Shown: positions 23,085 through 32,726, counted from the stretch's first letter. The stretch: DNA of 64,000 bases from Pseudonocardia oceani (GCF_019263585.2 NZ_JADQDF010000001.1:1-64000), one strand, 5' to 3'. Notes: generated by a model from the sequence alone, not told the origin. Made by a program: numbers and translations.

Positions 23085-23975
23085 ATGACCTCCACCACCT
23101 CCCCCGTGCGCTTCACGGTCACCGGCCGCGACGGCACGCCGGTCACCGCCTACCGCTGGGATCCCGCGGGCCCGCCCCGCGCCGTCGTCCAGCTCACGCA
23201 CGGGATGGGCGAGCACGTGCTGCGTTACGGCCCGTTCGCCCACGCGCTGGTGGACGCGGGCTTCGCGGTGCAGGGCCAGGACCACCGCGGGCACGGCGCC
23301 ACCGCCGGCTCCGACGCCGCGCTCGGGGCGGTCGGCACCGACGGCTGGAACGGCCTCGTCGACGACATCGGCGTGCTCGTCGAGCACGGGCGCGCCGAGC
23401 ACCCGGGCGTCCCGGTCGTGCTGTTCGCGCACAGCATGGGCTCGTTCGCCGCGCAGCAGTGGGTGCTCGACAACGCCGATCGGATCGACGGCCTCGTCCT
23501 GTCCGGGACCGCCGCGATCGACCTGCTGGAGCCGGCGCTGGACCTCGACCAGCCGATGGACCTGGCCGCGTTCAACGCCCCGTTCGCGCCGGCCCGCACC
23601 GACTACGACTGGCTCTCCCGCGACGAGGCCCAGGTCGACGCGTACGTCGCCGACCCGCACTGCGGCTTCGGGGTCGACGTCGACGGGGTGAAGGCCATGT
23701 TCGGTCGGGCCCACGACGTCGCCGACCCGGCGCGGCTCGCGGAGATCCGGAAGGACCTCCCCGTGCTCGTCACCGTCGGGGAGGACGACCCGGTCAACGG
23801 TCGGCTCGCCCTGGTGCACGCCCTGGTCGGGCGCCTGGCCGAGGCCGGCCTCACCGACGTCACGCTGAGGACCTGGCCGGGCGCGCGGCACGAGATCCTC
23901 AACGAGACGAACCGGGACGAGGTCGTGGCCGACGTGCTCGCGTGGATCGAGCGGGTCGTCGGCCCCACCGCCTGA
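23085..23975 (+). CDS. alpha/beta hydrolase, monoacylglycerol lipase/lysophospholipase-like
   Basis: 296 aa, serine hydrolase with HGMGEH oxyanion region, QDHRGHG, and nucleophile elbow AHSMGS (S117). Catalytic Asp and His are expected in GEDDPVN and PGARHEI, both present. This pattern matches the Hydrolase_4 family (monoglyceride lipase, lysophospholipase). No signal peptide, so it is probably intracellular. It ends 3 bases before the convergent enoyl-CoA hydratase gene. Confidence 0.87.
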   Translation: MTSTTSPVRFTVTGRDGTPVTAYRWDPAGPPRAVVQLTHGMGEHVLRYGPFAHALVDAGFAVQGQDHRGHGATAGSDAALGAVGTDGWNGLVDDIGVLVEHGRAEHPGVPVVLFAHSMGSFAAQQWVLDNADRIDGLVLSGTAAIDLLEPALDLDQPMDLAAFNAPFAPARTDYDWLSRDEAQVDAYVADPHCGFGVDVDGVKAMFGRAHDVADPARLAEIRKDLPVLVTVGEDDPVNGRLALVHALVGRLAEAGLTDVTLRTWPGARHEILNETNRDEVVADVLAWIERVVGPTA

Positions 23976-23978
23976 GCC

Positions 23979-24743
23979 CTACCGGCCCTTCCACACGGGC
24001 GCCCGCTTCTCGGCGAACGCCGTCGCCCCCTCGCGGGCGTCCTCCGAGGAGAACACCGGCGCGGTGATCTGTCCCTGGGCGGCCCAGCCCTCGTCGAGGG
24101 TCCAGTCGGCGCTCGACCGGGCGATGCGCTTGGTCGCGGCCACCGCGAGCGGGGCGTTCGCCGCGATCGTCGTCGCCAGCGCGACGGCCTCCTCGAGCGC
24201 GCCGCCCTCGCCGGTGAGCCGGTTGACCAGGCCGATGGCGGCGGCCCGCTCGGCGTCGATCGGGTCGCCGGTCAGGAGCATCTCCATCGCGACGGCCGTG
24301 GGCACGCGCCGGGTGAGCAGCAGCGCCCCGCCGGCCGCGGCCACGAGCGACCGCTTGACCTCGGGCACCCCGAAGCGCGCGGTGCGGGCGGCGACGACGA
24401 GGTCGCAGGCCAGCAGCAGCTCGAACCCGCCCGCCAGCGCCCACCCCTCGGCCGCCCCGATCAGCGGCTTGCGCGGCGGGGCCTGGGTGATGCCACAGAG
24501 CCCGCGGCCCTCGATGAACGGCCGCTCGCCGGTGAGGAACGCCTTGAGGTCCATGCCCGCGGAGAACGTGCCGCCCGCACCGGTGAGCACCCCGGCCCAC
24601 AGCTCGTCGGAGCCGTCCAGCTCGTCCACGGCGGCGGCGATGCCGTCGGACACCGCCTTGTTCAGCGCGTTCTTCGCCTGCGGCCGGTTGATGGTGATCA
24701 CGAGCACCGCCCCGCGGCGCTCGACCAGGACCTCGTCGGACAC
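23979..24743 (-). CDS. enoyl-CoA hydratase/isomerase (crotonase family)
   Basis: 254 aa. Crotonase fold with the CoA/oxyanion segment AGMDLKAF near 62-69, the second oxyanion loop GWALAGGFELLLACDL (98-113), and PEVKRSL. The glutamate expected in ECH active sites is not clearly placed (GALLLTRR follows), so an isomerase or other crotonase activity is possible. GTG start with GGAGGAGG at ideal spacing. Last gene on the minus strand after the SDR; probably serves the acyl-CoA degradation cluster upstream. Confidence 0.85.
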   Translation of the reverse strand: MSDEVLVERRGAVLVITINRPQAKNALNKAVSDGIAAAVDELDGSDELWAGVLTGAGGTFSAGMDLKAFLTGERPFIEGRGLCGITQAPPRKPLIGAAEGWALAGGFELLLACDLVVAARTARFGVPEVKRSLVAAAGGALLLTRRVPTAVAMEMLLTGDPIDAERAAAIGLVNRLTGEGGALEEAVALATTIAANAPLAVAATKRIARSSADWTLDEGWAAQGQITAPVFSSEDAREGATAFAEKRAPVWKGR

Positions 24744-24829
24744 GTTGCCTCCTCCGCGCGGAGCATCCGCGCCCGTGTCCGGAACCTACCCCGGCGGGAA
24801 CGGGGTGGGGTCCCCACGACTGGCCACCC

Positions 24830-25591
24830 CTACCGCGGCCCCATCCGGATCGCCCCGTCCAGCCGGATGACCTCGCCGTTGAGCATCTGGTTCTCCACGA
24901 TGTGCGCCACCAGGGCGCCGAACTCGGCGGGCCGGCCCAGGCGGGAGGGGTGGGGCACCTGCTGGCCGAGGGACACGCGCGCCTCCTCGGGCAGGGACGC
25001 CATGAGGGGGGTGTCGAACAGGCCCGGTGCGATGGTGACGACGCGGATCATGGCACCGGCGAGGTCGCGGGCGATCGGCAGCGTCATGCCCACCACGCCG
25101 CCCTTCGACGCCGAGTAGGCGGCCTGGCCGATCTGGCCGTCGTACGCGGCCACCGAGGCCGTGTTGACGATGACGCCGCGCTCGCCGTCGACGATCTCGG
25201 TGGCGGCGATGCGCTCGGCCGCGAGGCGCAGGACGTTGAACGTGCCGATGAGGTTGATCGAGACGATGCGGGCGAACTTGTCGAGCGGGTAGACGCCCTT
25301 CTTGCCGAGCACACGGATCGCGTCGCCGGTGCCGGCGCAGTTGACGGCCACGCGCAGCGGGCCCAGCTCGGCGGCGACGTCGAGGGCCGCGGTGACGCCG
25401 GCCTCGTCGGTGACGTCGGCGGGCGCGAAGCGCACGCGGTCGCCCAGCTTCTCGGCGATGTCGGCCCCGGCCGAGGACGGCAGGTCCAGGATGACGACCG
25501 ACGCACCCGCGTCGAGCAGCTTCTCCGTGGTGGCCAGGCCGAGCCCGGAAGCTCCACCCGTCACGACCGCGACGGCTCCGTTGATGTCCAC
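24830..25591 (-). CDS. SDR 3-hydroxyacyl-CoA dehydrogenase (HSD17B10-like)
   Basis: 253 aa short-chain dehydrogenase with the cofactor motif [11 protein letters not shown]-choosing Asp after the second strand (VILDLPS), catalytic Ser in [11 protein letters not shown], and YSASK. The internal run [16 protein letters not shown] and the C-terminal [10 protein letters not shown] match type-2 3-hydroxyacyl-CoA dehydrogenases (HSD17B10 family). GTG start with GAGGAG. It lies 67 bases downstream of the carboxylase alpha gene; an inverted repeat in that gap suggests its own promoter. Confidence 0.87.
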   Translation of the reverse strand: MDINGAVAVVTGGASGLGLATTEKLLDAGASVVILDLPSSAGADIAEKLGDRVRFAPADVTDEAGVTAALDVAAELGPLRVAVNCAGTGDAIRVLGKKGVYPLDKFARIVSINLIGTFNVLRLAAERIAATEIVDGERGVIVNTASVAAYDGQIGQAAYSASKGGVVGMTLPIARDLAGAMIRVVTIAPGLFDTPLMASLPEEARVSLGQQVPHPSRLGRPAEFGALVAHIVENQMLNGEVIRLDGAIRMGPR

Positions 25592-25644
25592 TGGCTCTCC
25601 TCGTACGACCTCGTGCGACGTTGCGACTGGCCCGGAGGCTAGCA

Positions 25645-25656
25645 GTCAGTATTGAC
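25645..25656. promoter_or_regulatory. inverted repeat GTCA-GTAT-TGAC
   Basis: Perfect 4+4+4 inverted repeat 53 bases upstream of the SDR start, in the gap after the carboxylase alpha gene. Possible operator for a TetR-type fatty-acid regulator such as the one at 32100; binding is inferred. Confidence 0.35.
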
Positions 25657-25658
25657 CG

Positions 25659-27656
25659 TTAGGCCGTGTCGCCGGTCACCACGGCGAGCACCTGGCCCGT
25701 CGACACCTGGTCGCCCGGCGCGACGTGCAGCTCCGTGAGCTCGCCGTCGGCCGGCGCCGCCACCGTGTGCTCCATCTTCATCGCCTCGAGCACGACCAGC
25801 GTCTGACCTGCGGCGACGGCGGCCCCCGGCTCCGCCAGCACCCGCAGCACCGCGCCCGGCATGGGCGCGAGCAGCGACCCGGGCTGCTGCGACTCAGACG
25901 GGTCGACGAACCGCGGCACCCCGACGAGCACGCTGGAGCCGAGCGGGCCGTCGACGTAGGACGTGCCCTCGACGGTGTGCACCGACATCCTCCGGCGCAC
26001 CCCGTCGACGGTCAGCTCGACCGACGACGGGACGGCCGCGTGCAGCACGACGTCGAGCGGCTCCCCGTCGACGGTCACCTCGACCCCGTCGCGGCGGAAC
26101 CGGTAGGCGACCTCGACGGTCCGCTCCCCCGCCGTGAACGCCACCCGCTGCGGCTGCCCGGCGACGTTGCGCCACCCCGACGGCATCCCGCCGAGCACCC
26201 GGGCCTGCGCCCGGTGCCCGGCCTGCCGCGCCAGCGCCGCGGCCACGGCGTGCAGCGCGACCCGGTCGCGGGCGGCGTCGTCCTCGGGCGGGGCGAGCAG
26301 GTCGGGATGGCGGTCGAGGTAGCCGGTGTCGGTGCGGCCGGCGAGGAAGTCGGGCTCGCGCAGGACGCCGACGAGCAGGTCCCGGTTGGTGACGACGCCG
26401 TGCACGCGCGCGCCGTGCAGCGCCGCGGCCAGCGCGCGGGCCGCGGCGGCGCGCGTGGGGCCGTGCGCGATCACCTTGGCCAGCATCGGGTCGTAGTGCG
26501 GGCCGACGACCGACCCGGCCGCGACGCCGGTGTCGACGCGGACGCCGCCCGGCACCGAGAACGCGTGCAGCGTGCCGGTGGCCGGGAGGAACTGCGCCGG
26601 AGCCCCGCCCTTCTTCGTCACGGTCTCGGCGTAGAGCCGCGCCTCGATCGCGTGCCCGGTGATGCGGGCGTCGTGCACCTCGGCGGGCAGCGGCTCCCCC
26701 TCCGCGACGCGCAGCTGCAGCGCGACGAGGTCGAGCCCGGTGACCAGCTCGGTGACCGGATGCTCCACCTGCAGCCGTGTGTTGACCTCCAGGAAGTGGA
26801 ACGCGCCGTGGGCGTCGAGCACGAACTCGACGGTGCCCGCGCCGACGTAGGACAGCGCCTTGCCCGCCGCGACCGCGGCCGCGCCCAGCTCCGCGCGCAG
26901 CGCGTCGTCGACGGCCGGCGACGGTGCCTCCTCGACGATCTTCTGGTAGCGCCGCTGGATCGAGCACTCGCGCTCGAACAGCGCGACGACCGACCCGTGG
27001 GCGTCGCCCAGGATCTGCACCTCGACGTGGCGGGGGTCGACGACGAGCCGCTCCAGGAACACGGTGCCGTCGCCGAACGCCGACGCGGCCTCGCGCCGCG
27101 CGCTCGTGACCGCCTCGGCCAGCGCACCGGGCTCGGTCACCACCCGCATCCCGCGCCCGCCGCCGCCGAAGGCGGCCTTGACCAGCAGCGGGTAGCCGAC
27201 GCGCGCCCCCTCGGCGGCGAGGTCGGACTCCTCGGTGACGGTGGCGCCGGGCAGCACCGGCACGCCGGCCGCCCCCATCAGCGCCTTGGCCTCGACCTTG
27301 GAGCCCATCGCGGCGATCGCCTCGGGCGAGGGCCCGACGAACGTGACGCCCGCCGCGGCGCACTCGCGCGCGAAGCCGGCGTTCTCCGAGAGGAACCCGT
27401 AGCCGGGGTGGATCGCGTCGGCTCCGGTGGCCCGCGAGGCGGCGAGCACCAGGTCGCCGCGCAGGTAGGTGTCGGCGGGCGCGGCGCCGGGCAGGCGGAC
27501 GGCCTCGTCGGCGGCGGCCACGAACGGCGCGCCCTCGTCGGGGTCGGAGTGCACGGCGACGGTGGCGATCCCGAGCGCCCGCGCGGTGCGGAACACCCGG
27601 ACGGCGATCTCGCCGCGGTTGGCGACCAGCAGCTTCTGGATCACGGGCTCGCTCAC
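25659..27656 (-). CDS. acyl-CoA (methylcrotonyl-type) carboxylase alpha subunit, biotin-containing
   Basis: 665 aa. Biotin carboxylase domain (KLLVANRGEIAVRVFRTA; ATP-grasp GGGGRGMRVV; EVNTRLQVEHPVTE), a middle BT-like region, and a C-terminal biotinyl domain with biotin site K627 in LEAMKMEHTV. It carboxylates biotin with bicarbonate and ATP; the beta subunit then transfers CO2 to acyl-CoA. The GTG start overlaps the beta subunit stop (GTGA). Cluster partners point to methylcrotonyl-CoA in leucine/isovalerate breakdown, but propionyl- or geranyl-CoA cannot be excluded. Confidence 0.92.
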   Translation of the reverse strand: MSEPVIQKLLVANRGEIAVRVFRTARALGIATVAVHSDPDEGAPFVAAADEAVRLPGAAPADTYLRGDLVLAASRATGADAIHPGYGFLSENAGFARECAAAGVTFVGPSPEAIAAMGSKVEAKALMGAAGVPVLPGATVTEESDLAAEGARVGYPLLVKAAFGGGGRGMRVVTEPGALAEAVTSARREAASAFGDGTVFLERLVVDPRHVEVQILGDAHGSVVALFERECSIQRRYQKIVEEAPSPAVDDALRAELGAAAVAAGKALSYVGAGTVEFVLDAHGAFHFLEVNTRLQVEHPVTELVTGLDLVALQLRVAEGEPLPAEVHDARITGHAIEARLYAETVTKKGGAPAQFLPATGTLHAFSVPGGVRVDTGVAAGSVVGPHYDPMLAKVIAHGPTRAAAARALAAALHGARVHGVVTNRDLLVGVLREPDFLAGRTDTGYLDRHPDLLAPPEDDAARDRVALHAVAAALARQAGHRAQARVLGGMPSGWRNVAGQPQRVAFTAGERTVEVAYRFRRDGVEVTVDGEPLDVVLHAAVPSSVELTVDGVRRRMSVHTVEGTSYVDGPLGSSVLVGVPRFVDPSESQQPGSLLAPMPGAVLRVLAEPGAAVAAGQTLVVLEAMKMEHTVAAPADGELTELHVAPGDQVSTGQVLAVVTGDTA

Positions 27657-29257
27657 ATCCGGAAGACGCCGAAGCCGCGACGGCCCTCGACGGTGGCGTT
27701 GTGGGTGGCCGACAGCGCCATCCCGAGGACGGTGCGGGTGTCTCGCGGGTCGATGAGGCCGTCGTCGTAGAGCCGGGCGGAGACGAAGAACGCCTGCGAC
27801 TCGGCCTCGATCTGGGCCTCGATCGCCGCGGTGCGCTGCCTGTCGGCGTCTTCGTCGTAGGGGCGCCCCGACGACGCCGCGCTGGCGCGACCGACGATCG
27901 AGAGCACCCCGGCGAGCTGCGTCGCACCCATCACGGCGAGCTTCGCGCCGGGCCAGGCGAACATCAGCCGCGGGTCGTAGGACCGCCCGGACATGCCGTA
28001 GTTGCCCGCCCCGAACGAGGACGCCATGTTGATCGTCAGGTGCGGCACGGTGCTGTTGGCGACGGCGTTGATCATCTTGGCGCCGTCCTTGACGATGCCG
28101 CCCTGCTCGTAGCTCGTGCCGACCATGTAGCCGGTGGTGTTCTGCAGGAACACCAGCGGGGTGTCGGTCTGGTTGGCGAGCAGGATGAACTCCGTCGCCT
28201 TCCTCGCCTCCTCGCTGAACAGCACGCCCCGGTGGTTGGCGAGCACGCCCACCGGCATCCCGTGGACGTTGGCCCACCCCGTGACCAGCGACGACCCGTA
28301 GAGCGGCTTGTACTCGTCGAACTCCGAGCCGTCGACGGTGCGGGCCAGGACCTCGCGCGGGTCGAAGGGCACCTTCGTGTCGGCGGAGACGATGCCGAGG
28401 ATCTCCTCGGGGTCGTAGCGCGGGGGCGCCGCGTGCGGGGACGGGGCCGGACCGCGCTTGCGCCAGTTGATCCGCGAGAGGATGTCGCGCCCGATCCGGA
28501 TGGCGTCGCGCTCGTCGGCGGCGAAGTGGTCCGAGAGCCCGGAGACGCGCGAGTGCATGTCGGCTCCGCCGAGCGCCTCGTCGTCGGCGTCCTCGCCGGT
28601 GGCCATCTTCACCAGCGGCGGGCCGCCGAGGAACACCTTGGCCTGCTTGTCGACGAGGACCGCGTGGTCGCACATGCCGGGCACGTACGCGCCGCCCGCC
28701 GTCGAGTTGCCGAAGACCAGCGCGACGGTCGGCACGCCGGCCGCCGACAGCGCCGTCAGCTCGTGGAAGATCCGCCCAGCCGGGACGAACAGGTCGGCCT
28801 GGGTGGGCAGGTCGGCCCCGCCGGACTCGACGAGGTTGACCACCGGCAGCCGGTTGACCCGCGCGATCTCCAGCGCCCGCAGCGTCTTCTTCAGCGAGTA
28901 CGGGTTCATCGCGCCGCCGCGCACGGTCGGGTCGTGCCCGATCACGACGCACTCGACGCCCGACACCACCCCGATCCCCGTGACGATCGACGCCCCGACG
29001 GTGAACTCGGTGCCCCACGCCGCCAGCGCGGAGAGCTCCAGGAACGGCGAGTCGGGGTCGAGCAGCAGCTCGATCCGCTCACGCACCGGCAGCCGGCCCC
29101 GGTCGCGGTGGCGGGCGGTGTAGCGCTCCCCGCCCCCGGCCGCGGCCAGCGCGAGCTGCTCCTCGAGCTGCGCCAGCACGGCGAGCTGGTTCTCGCGGTT
29201 GTGCCGGTAGGCGTCGGAGGTCGGGTCCAGTGCGGACCGCAGGGTCGCCACCGTCAC
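27653..29257 (-). CDS. acyl-CoA (methylcrotonyl-type) carboxylase beta subunit
   Basis: 534-aa carboxyltransferase with both crotonase-like halves. NLVESGGADLPTQAD, GNSTAGGAYVPGMCD and FLGGPPLVKMATGE closely follow methylcrotonyl-CoA carboxylase beta subunits; the second oxyanion region LQNTTGYMVG and the C-terminal half follow. Translationally coupled to both neighbours (GTGA overlaps). It transfers carboxylate from biotin to the acyl-CoA made by the adjacent dehydrogenase. Confidence 0.92.
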   Translation of the reverse strand: MTVATLRSALDPTSDAYRHNRENQLAVLAQLEEQLALAAAGGGERYTARHRDRGRLPVRERIELLLDPDSPFLELSALAAWGTEFTVGASIVTGIGVVSGVECVVIGHDPTVRGGAMNPYSLKKTLRALEIARVNRLPVVNLVESGGADLPTQADLFVPAGRIFHELTALSAAGVPTVALVFGNSTAGGAYVPGMCDHAVLVDKQAKVFLGGPPLVKMATGEDADDEALGGADMHSRVSGLSDHFAADERDAIRIGRDILSRINWRKRGPAPSPHAAPPRYDPEEILGIVSADTKVPFDPREVLARTVDGSEFDEYKPLYGSSLVTGWANVHGMPVGVLANHRGVLFSEEARKATEFILLANQTDTPLVFLQNTTGYMVGTSYEQGGIVKDGAKMINAVANSTVPHLTINMASSFGAGNYGMSGRSYDPRLMFAWPGAKLAVMGATQLAGVLSIVGRASAASSGRPYDEDADRQRTAAIEAQIEAESQAFFVSARLYDDGLIDPRDTRTVLGMALSATHNATVEGRRGFGVFRM

Positions 29258-30861
29258 CCCTTCCCGTCGGTCTGGGGTCCGTAGTGCGCGGCGTGGGTCT
29301 CCCGCACCTTGTTCTTCTGGATCTTGCCGGTGCTGGTGCGGGGCAGCTCGTCGACGACGATCACGGACTTGGGCACCTTGTAGCCGTCGAGGCGCCCCTT
29401 GAGCGCGGCCAGCAGCTCCGCACCGTCGACGACCTCCCCCGGGCGCGGCACGACCACCGCGGTGATCGCCTCGCTCCAGCGCTCGTGCGGCAGCCCGACG
29501 ACGACGACCTCGGCGACGCGCTCGTCGGCCGCGAACACCGCCTTCTCCACCTCGATCGACGCCACGTTCTCGCCGCCGGTCTTGATGACGTCCTTGAACC
29601 GGTCGGCGAACCACAGCACGCCGTCCTCGCCGAAGCGCCCGACGTCGCCGGAGTGGAACCAGCCGTGCGCGAACGCCGCCGCCGTGGCCTCCGCGTTGTC
29701 GAGGTAGCCGTTCATCGTCGACGGGCCGCGGTAGACGATCTCGCCGAGCTCGCCCGGCGGGAGCAGCCGCCCGTCGTCGGCCATGATCGCGACCTGCACG
29801 CCGGTGATCGGCGTGCCGACCGCGCCGATGTGGGACAGCTGGTGCTCGGGCCGGAACAGCGTGGTCACCGGGCTCATCTCGGTCTGCCCGAACAGCAGGG
29901 CGAAGTCGCAGCCGAATCCCTCCAGGCAGGCCCGGATGAGCGCGTCGGGCATCGGGGCCATCGCGTAGACCGCGCGGCGCAGCGTGGAGAGGTCGCGCCC
30001 GGCGAACGACGGGTGCTCCAGCGCCGCCCGGAACATCATCGGCAGCCCGAACACCTGCGTGACGCCCTCGCGCTCGACGGCGTCGAGGAACGCGCCCGGC
30101 TCGAACCCGCGCTGCACGTGGATCGTGGCGCCCACCAGGACCGCGGGCGTGCAGAACGCGTTGAGCTGCGCGGTGTGGAACATCGGCATCATCGCGACGA
30201 AGCGGTCGGTCGCGTTCCAGCCCGCCTCCAGCGCCCCCGACATCGAGCCGAGGTAGATCGCCTTGTGGCTGCCGACGACGCCCTTGGGGAACGACGTGGT
30301 GCCCGAGGTGTAGAGGTAGGACAGCGCGTCGGCGTCCTCGACGAGCACCTCCGGCTCGGAGTCGTCGTCGGCGAGCACCTCGTCGAGCGTGCTCCACCGG
30401 CGGTCGGCGGGCTCCGCGGCGTACCCGCCGCCGGTGCCGGGCGCCACGACCACGTCGGCCACGGCGTCGGCCTGCGCCAGTGCGCCGGCGACGGCGCCCA
30501 CGAGCTGGGCCTCGACGACGATCCCGCGCGAGCGCGAGTGGCGAAGGACGTAGGCCATCTCGTCGGGGCGCCACCCCAGGTTCATCGGGACGCAGACGAC
30601 GCCGAGCTTGGCGCAGGCGTAGTAGACGGCGAGGAACTCGGCGCTGTTGGCCGAGGCCAGCCCGAGCGCGTCGCCGCGGGCGTAGCCGCGGGCCGCGAGG
30701 CCGTGGGCCAGCCGGTTGACCCATGCGTTCAGCTCCGCGTAGGTCCACCTCCGGTCGCCGTCGACGAGCGCGGGATGCGCCGGGCGCAGCGCCGCGGTGC
30801 GCGTCAGCGAGTCGCCGACGTTGATCCGCTGGACGAGGTTGGTGCCGATCGGGTGCGACAT
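29254..30861 (-). CDS. acyl-CoA synthetase (AMP-binding, FadD type)
   Basis: 535 aa. P-loop-like YLYTSGTTSFPKG, A5 region FGQTEMSPV, A7 WFHSGDVG, A8 DRFKDVIKTGGENV, and the catalytic lysine near the end in TSTGKIQKNK. It activates a carboxylic acid to acyl-CoA via acyl-adenylate. It sits between the acyl-CoA dehydrogenase and the carboxylase and overlaps the carboxylase beta start, so a short branched acid (isovalerate-like) is a reasonable substrate. Confidence 0.9.
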   Translation of the reverse strand: MSHPIGTNLVQRINVGDSLTRTAALRPAHPALVDGDRRWTYAELNAWVNRLAHGLAARGYARGDALGLASANSAEFLAVYYACAKLGVVCVPMNLGWRPDEMAYVLRHSRSRGIVVEAQLVGAVAGALAQADAVADVVVAPGTGGGYAAEPADRRWSTLDEVLADDDSEPEVLVEDADALSYLYTSGTTSFPKGVVGSHKAIYLGSMSGALEAGWNATDRFVAMMPMFHTAQLNAFCTPAVLVGATIHVQRGFEPGAFLDAVEREGVTQVFGLPMMFRAALEHPSFAGRDLSTLRRAVYAMAPMPDALIRACLEGFGCDFALLFGQTEMSPVTTLFRPEHQLSHIGAVGTPITGVQVAIMADDGRLLPPGELGEIVYRGPSTMNGYLDNAEATAAAFAHGWFHSGDVGRFGEDGVLWFADRFKDVIKTGGENVASIEVEKAVFAADERVAEVVVVGLPHERWSEAITAVVVPRPGEVVDGAELLAALKGRLDGYKVPKSVIVVDELPRTSTGKIQKNKVRETHAAHYGPQTDGKG

Positions 30862-30872
30862 GGCCGGCCGTC

Positions 30873-32027
30873 CTAGTAGGAGCGCGGGAGGCCCAGGCTG
30901 TGCTGGGCCACGTAGTTGAGGATCATCTCGCGGTTCACCGGCGCGATCCGCAGCAGCCGGGCCAGCCCCCAGTACGGGACGAGCCCGTACTCGCTGGCGA
31001 GCCCGTTGCCGCCGTGCGCCTGGATCGCGGCGTCGACGGCGGAGAGCGCCGCCTCGGCCGCGGCGTACTTCGCCATGTTCGACGCCTCGCCGGCCGGTAG
31101 CCCGCGGTCGTGCAGCCAGGCGGCCTTGCGCGTCATCAGCGCGGCGAGCTCGGTCTCGATCTTCGCCTTCGCCAGCGGGTGCGAGACGCCCTGGTGCGCA
31201 CCGATCGGGGTCGACCAGACCTGGCGCGTGGTGGCGTAGGAGGCGGCCCGGTCCAGCGCGTGGCGGGCGATGCCGACGCACAGCGCGGCGCCGGTGATGC
31301 GCTCCGGGTTGAGCCCGCGGAAGACCTGGCGGAACCCCGCGCCCTCCTCGCCGACCAGCGCCTCGGGCCCGACGCGCACGCCGTCGAAGTGCAGGGTGAA
31401 CTGCTTCTCCGGGAGCATCGCGTCGACGGGCAGCGGCACCGCCTCCAGACCCGCGGCGTCGGTCGGCACGACGAACAGCGACATCAGCGGGCCGCCCGCA
31501 CCCGGGTCGCGGCCGGTGCGCGCGACCACGAGCAGCGCCTCCGCCTCGTCGACGCCGGAGATGTAGTACTTCGTGCCGGTGATCAGCCAGTCCCCGCCGT
31601 CGCGCACGGCCGAGGTGGAGATCTTGTGGGTGTTGGAGCCCGCGTCGGGCTCGGTGACCGCGAAGACGACCTTCACCGTGCCGTCGGCCAGGCCCGGGAG
31701 CCACCGCGCCTTCTGCGCGTCGCTGCCGAACTCCCCGATCACCTCGGCCGAGATCGCGGCGGAGACCAGCAGCAGGAGCAGCGGGGTGCCGCGGGCGGCG
31801 ATCTCCTCGCAGACGATCGCGAGCTCGACGAGCCCGCCGCCGCCACCGCCGTGCTCCTCGGCCACGTTGACGCCGACGAAGCCCGACTCCCCCAGCGCCG
31901 ACCACAGCTCGTGGCACGGCTTCCCGGCGGCGGCGCGCTCCGCGTAGTAGGTCGGGCCGAACCGGCTCGCGACGGCACCGACCGCGTCACGCAGATCGCG
32001 GTGCTCGTCGGTCTCGGTGAAGTCCAC
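30873..32027 (-). CDS. acyl-CoA dehydrogenase
   Basis: 384 aa flavoprotein. VFAVTEPDAGSNTHKIST and WLITGTKYYISGVDEAE are the FAD-contacting acyl-CoA dehydrogenase signatures; IQAHGGNGLASEYGL near residue 340 is the C-terminal signature. The catalytic base position could not be fixed. First gene of the minus-strand acyl-CoA operon, 11 bases before the synthetase; GTG start. Likely oxidises the branched acyl-CoA (isovaleryl-CoA dehydrogenase-like). Divergent from a TetR gene. Confidence 0.9.
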   Translation of the reverse strand: MDFTETDEHRDLRDAVGAVASRFGPTYYAERAAAGKPCHELWSALGESGFVGVNVAEEHGGGGGGLVELAIVCEEIAARGTPLLLLLVSAAISAEVIGEFGSDAQKARWLPGLADGTVKVVFAVTEPDAGSNTHKISTSAVRDGGDWLITGTKYYISGVDEAEALLVVARTGRDPGAGGPLMSLFVVPTDAAGLEAVPLPVDAMLPEKQFTLHFDGVRVGPEALVGEEGAGFRQVFRGLNPERITGAALCVGIARHALDRAASYATTRQVWSTPIGAHQGVSHPLAKAKIETELAALMTRKAAWLHDRGLPAGEASNMAKYAAAEAALSAVDAAIQAHGGNGLASEYGLVPYWGLARLLRIAPVNREMILNYVAQHSLGLPRSY

Positions 32028-32063
32028 GGCGACCCCTGTCCCTCGGATGTGAATTCGGGTGCA

Positions 32064-32075
32064 CTAGGAACCTAG
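32064..32075. promoter_or_regulatory. palindrome CTAGG-AA-CCTAG between divergent genes
   Basis: 5+2+5 inverted repeat in the 72-base gap between the acyl-CoA dehydrogenase and the divergent tetR. It overlaps possible -10 sequences on both strands (TAGGAA / TAGGTT), so the TetR protein could control both directions. Confidence 0.45.
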
Positions 32076-32099
32076 CGCGTCCGATGCCACACTGGCCAG

Positions 32100-32726
32100 A
32101 TGCCGCAGACCGACACCGGGCGCAGGCGCGACCCGGACCGTCGCTCCCGCATCCTCGACGCCGCCGCCGAGCTCACGGCGCGGCGCGGCTTCCACTCGGT
32201 GGGCATGGCCGAGATCGGCGCGCAGGCCGGCATCGTCGGGTCGGGGATCTACCGGCACTTCGACAGCAAGATCGCCGTGCTGGTGGCCGTGCTCGACCAG
32301 GGGATGGACCGCCTCGCCGACCGCGCCGCCGCCATCGTCTCCGCGGCGGCCGACGACCGCAGCGCGCTGTCCGCGCTGGTCCGCGACCACATTGCGGTCG
32401 CCATCACCGAGCGCCACATGCTCGCCACCTACCACCGCGAGGTGCACAACCTCCCCGAGGTCGACCGCAGGCGGCTGCGCCGCCGCCAGCGCCACTACCT
32501 CGAGGACTGGGTGCACGTGCTGGCCCCGCTGCGCCGCGATCTCTCCGACCCCGAGCTGCGGGTCGCGGTGCACGCGGCGATCGGCGCGATCCAGTCGACG
32601 CTGTTCTTCGACAGCGGGCTGCCCGACGACCGGCTCGCCGTCCTGCTCGACGCGATGGCGCACCAGTGCCTCGGCGTGCACCCGGTCGACACCGTCGGCA
32701 GTGAACCGTGGATGACAAAGTCTTGA
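32100..32726 (+). CDS. TetR-family regulator, probably of the acyl-CoA cluster
   Basis: 208 aa. HTH at about residues 30-60 (GMAEIGAQAGIVGSGIYRHF), followed by a C-terminal domain of the type found in fatty-acid/acyl-CoA-responsive TetR regulators (YHREVHNLPEVDRRRLRRRQ). Divergently oriented to the acyl-CoA operon with a shared palindrome, which supports local control. It is followed 52 bases later by an acyl-CoA ligase. Acyl-CoA as ligand is an inference. Confidence 0.88.
   Translation: MPQTDTGRRRDPDRRSRILDAAAELTARRGFHSVGMAEIGAQAGIVGSGIYRHFDSKIAVLVAVLDQGMDRLADRAAAIVSAAADDRSALSALVRDHIAVAITERHMLATYHREVHNLPEVDRRRLRRRQRHYLEDWVHVLAPLRRDLSDPELRVAVHAAIGAIQSTLFFDSGLPDDRLAVLLDAMAHQCLGVHPVDTVGSEPWMTKS

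Noticed and set aside
24788..24806. ACCCCG-N7-CGGGGT inverted repeat as a terminator between SDR and hydratase genes
   Set aside because: A 6-bp stem in very GC-rich DNA is weak evidence and the two genes are plausibly cotranscribed.
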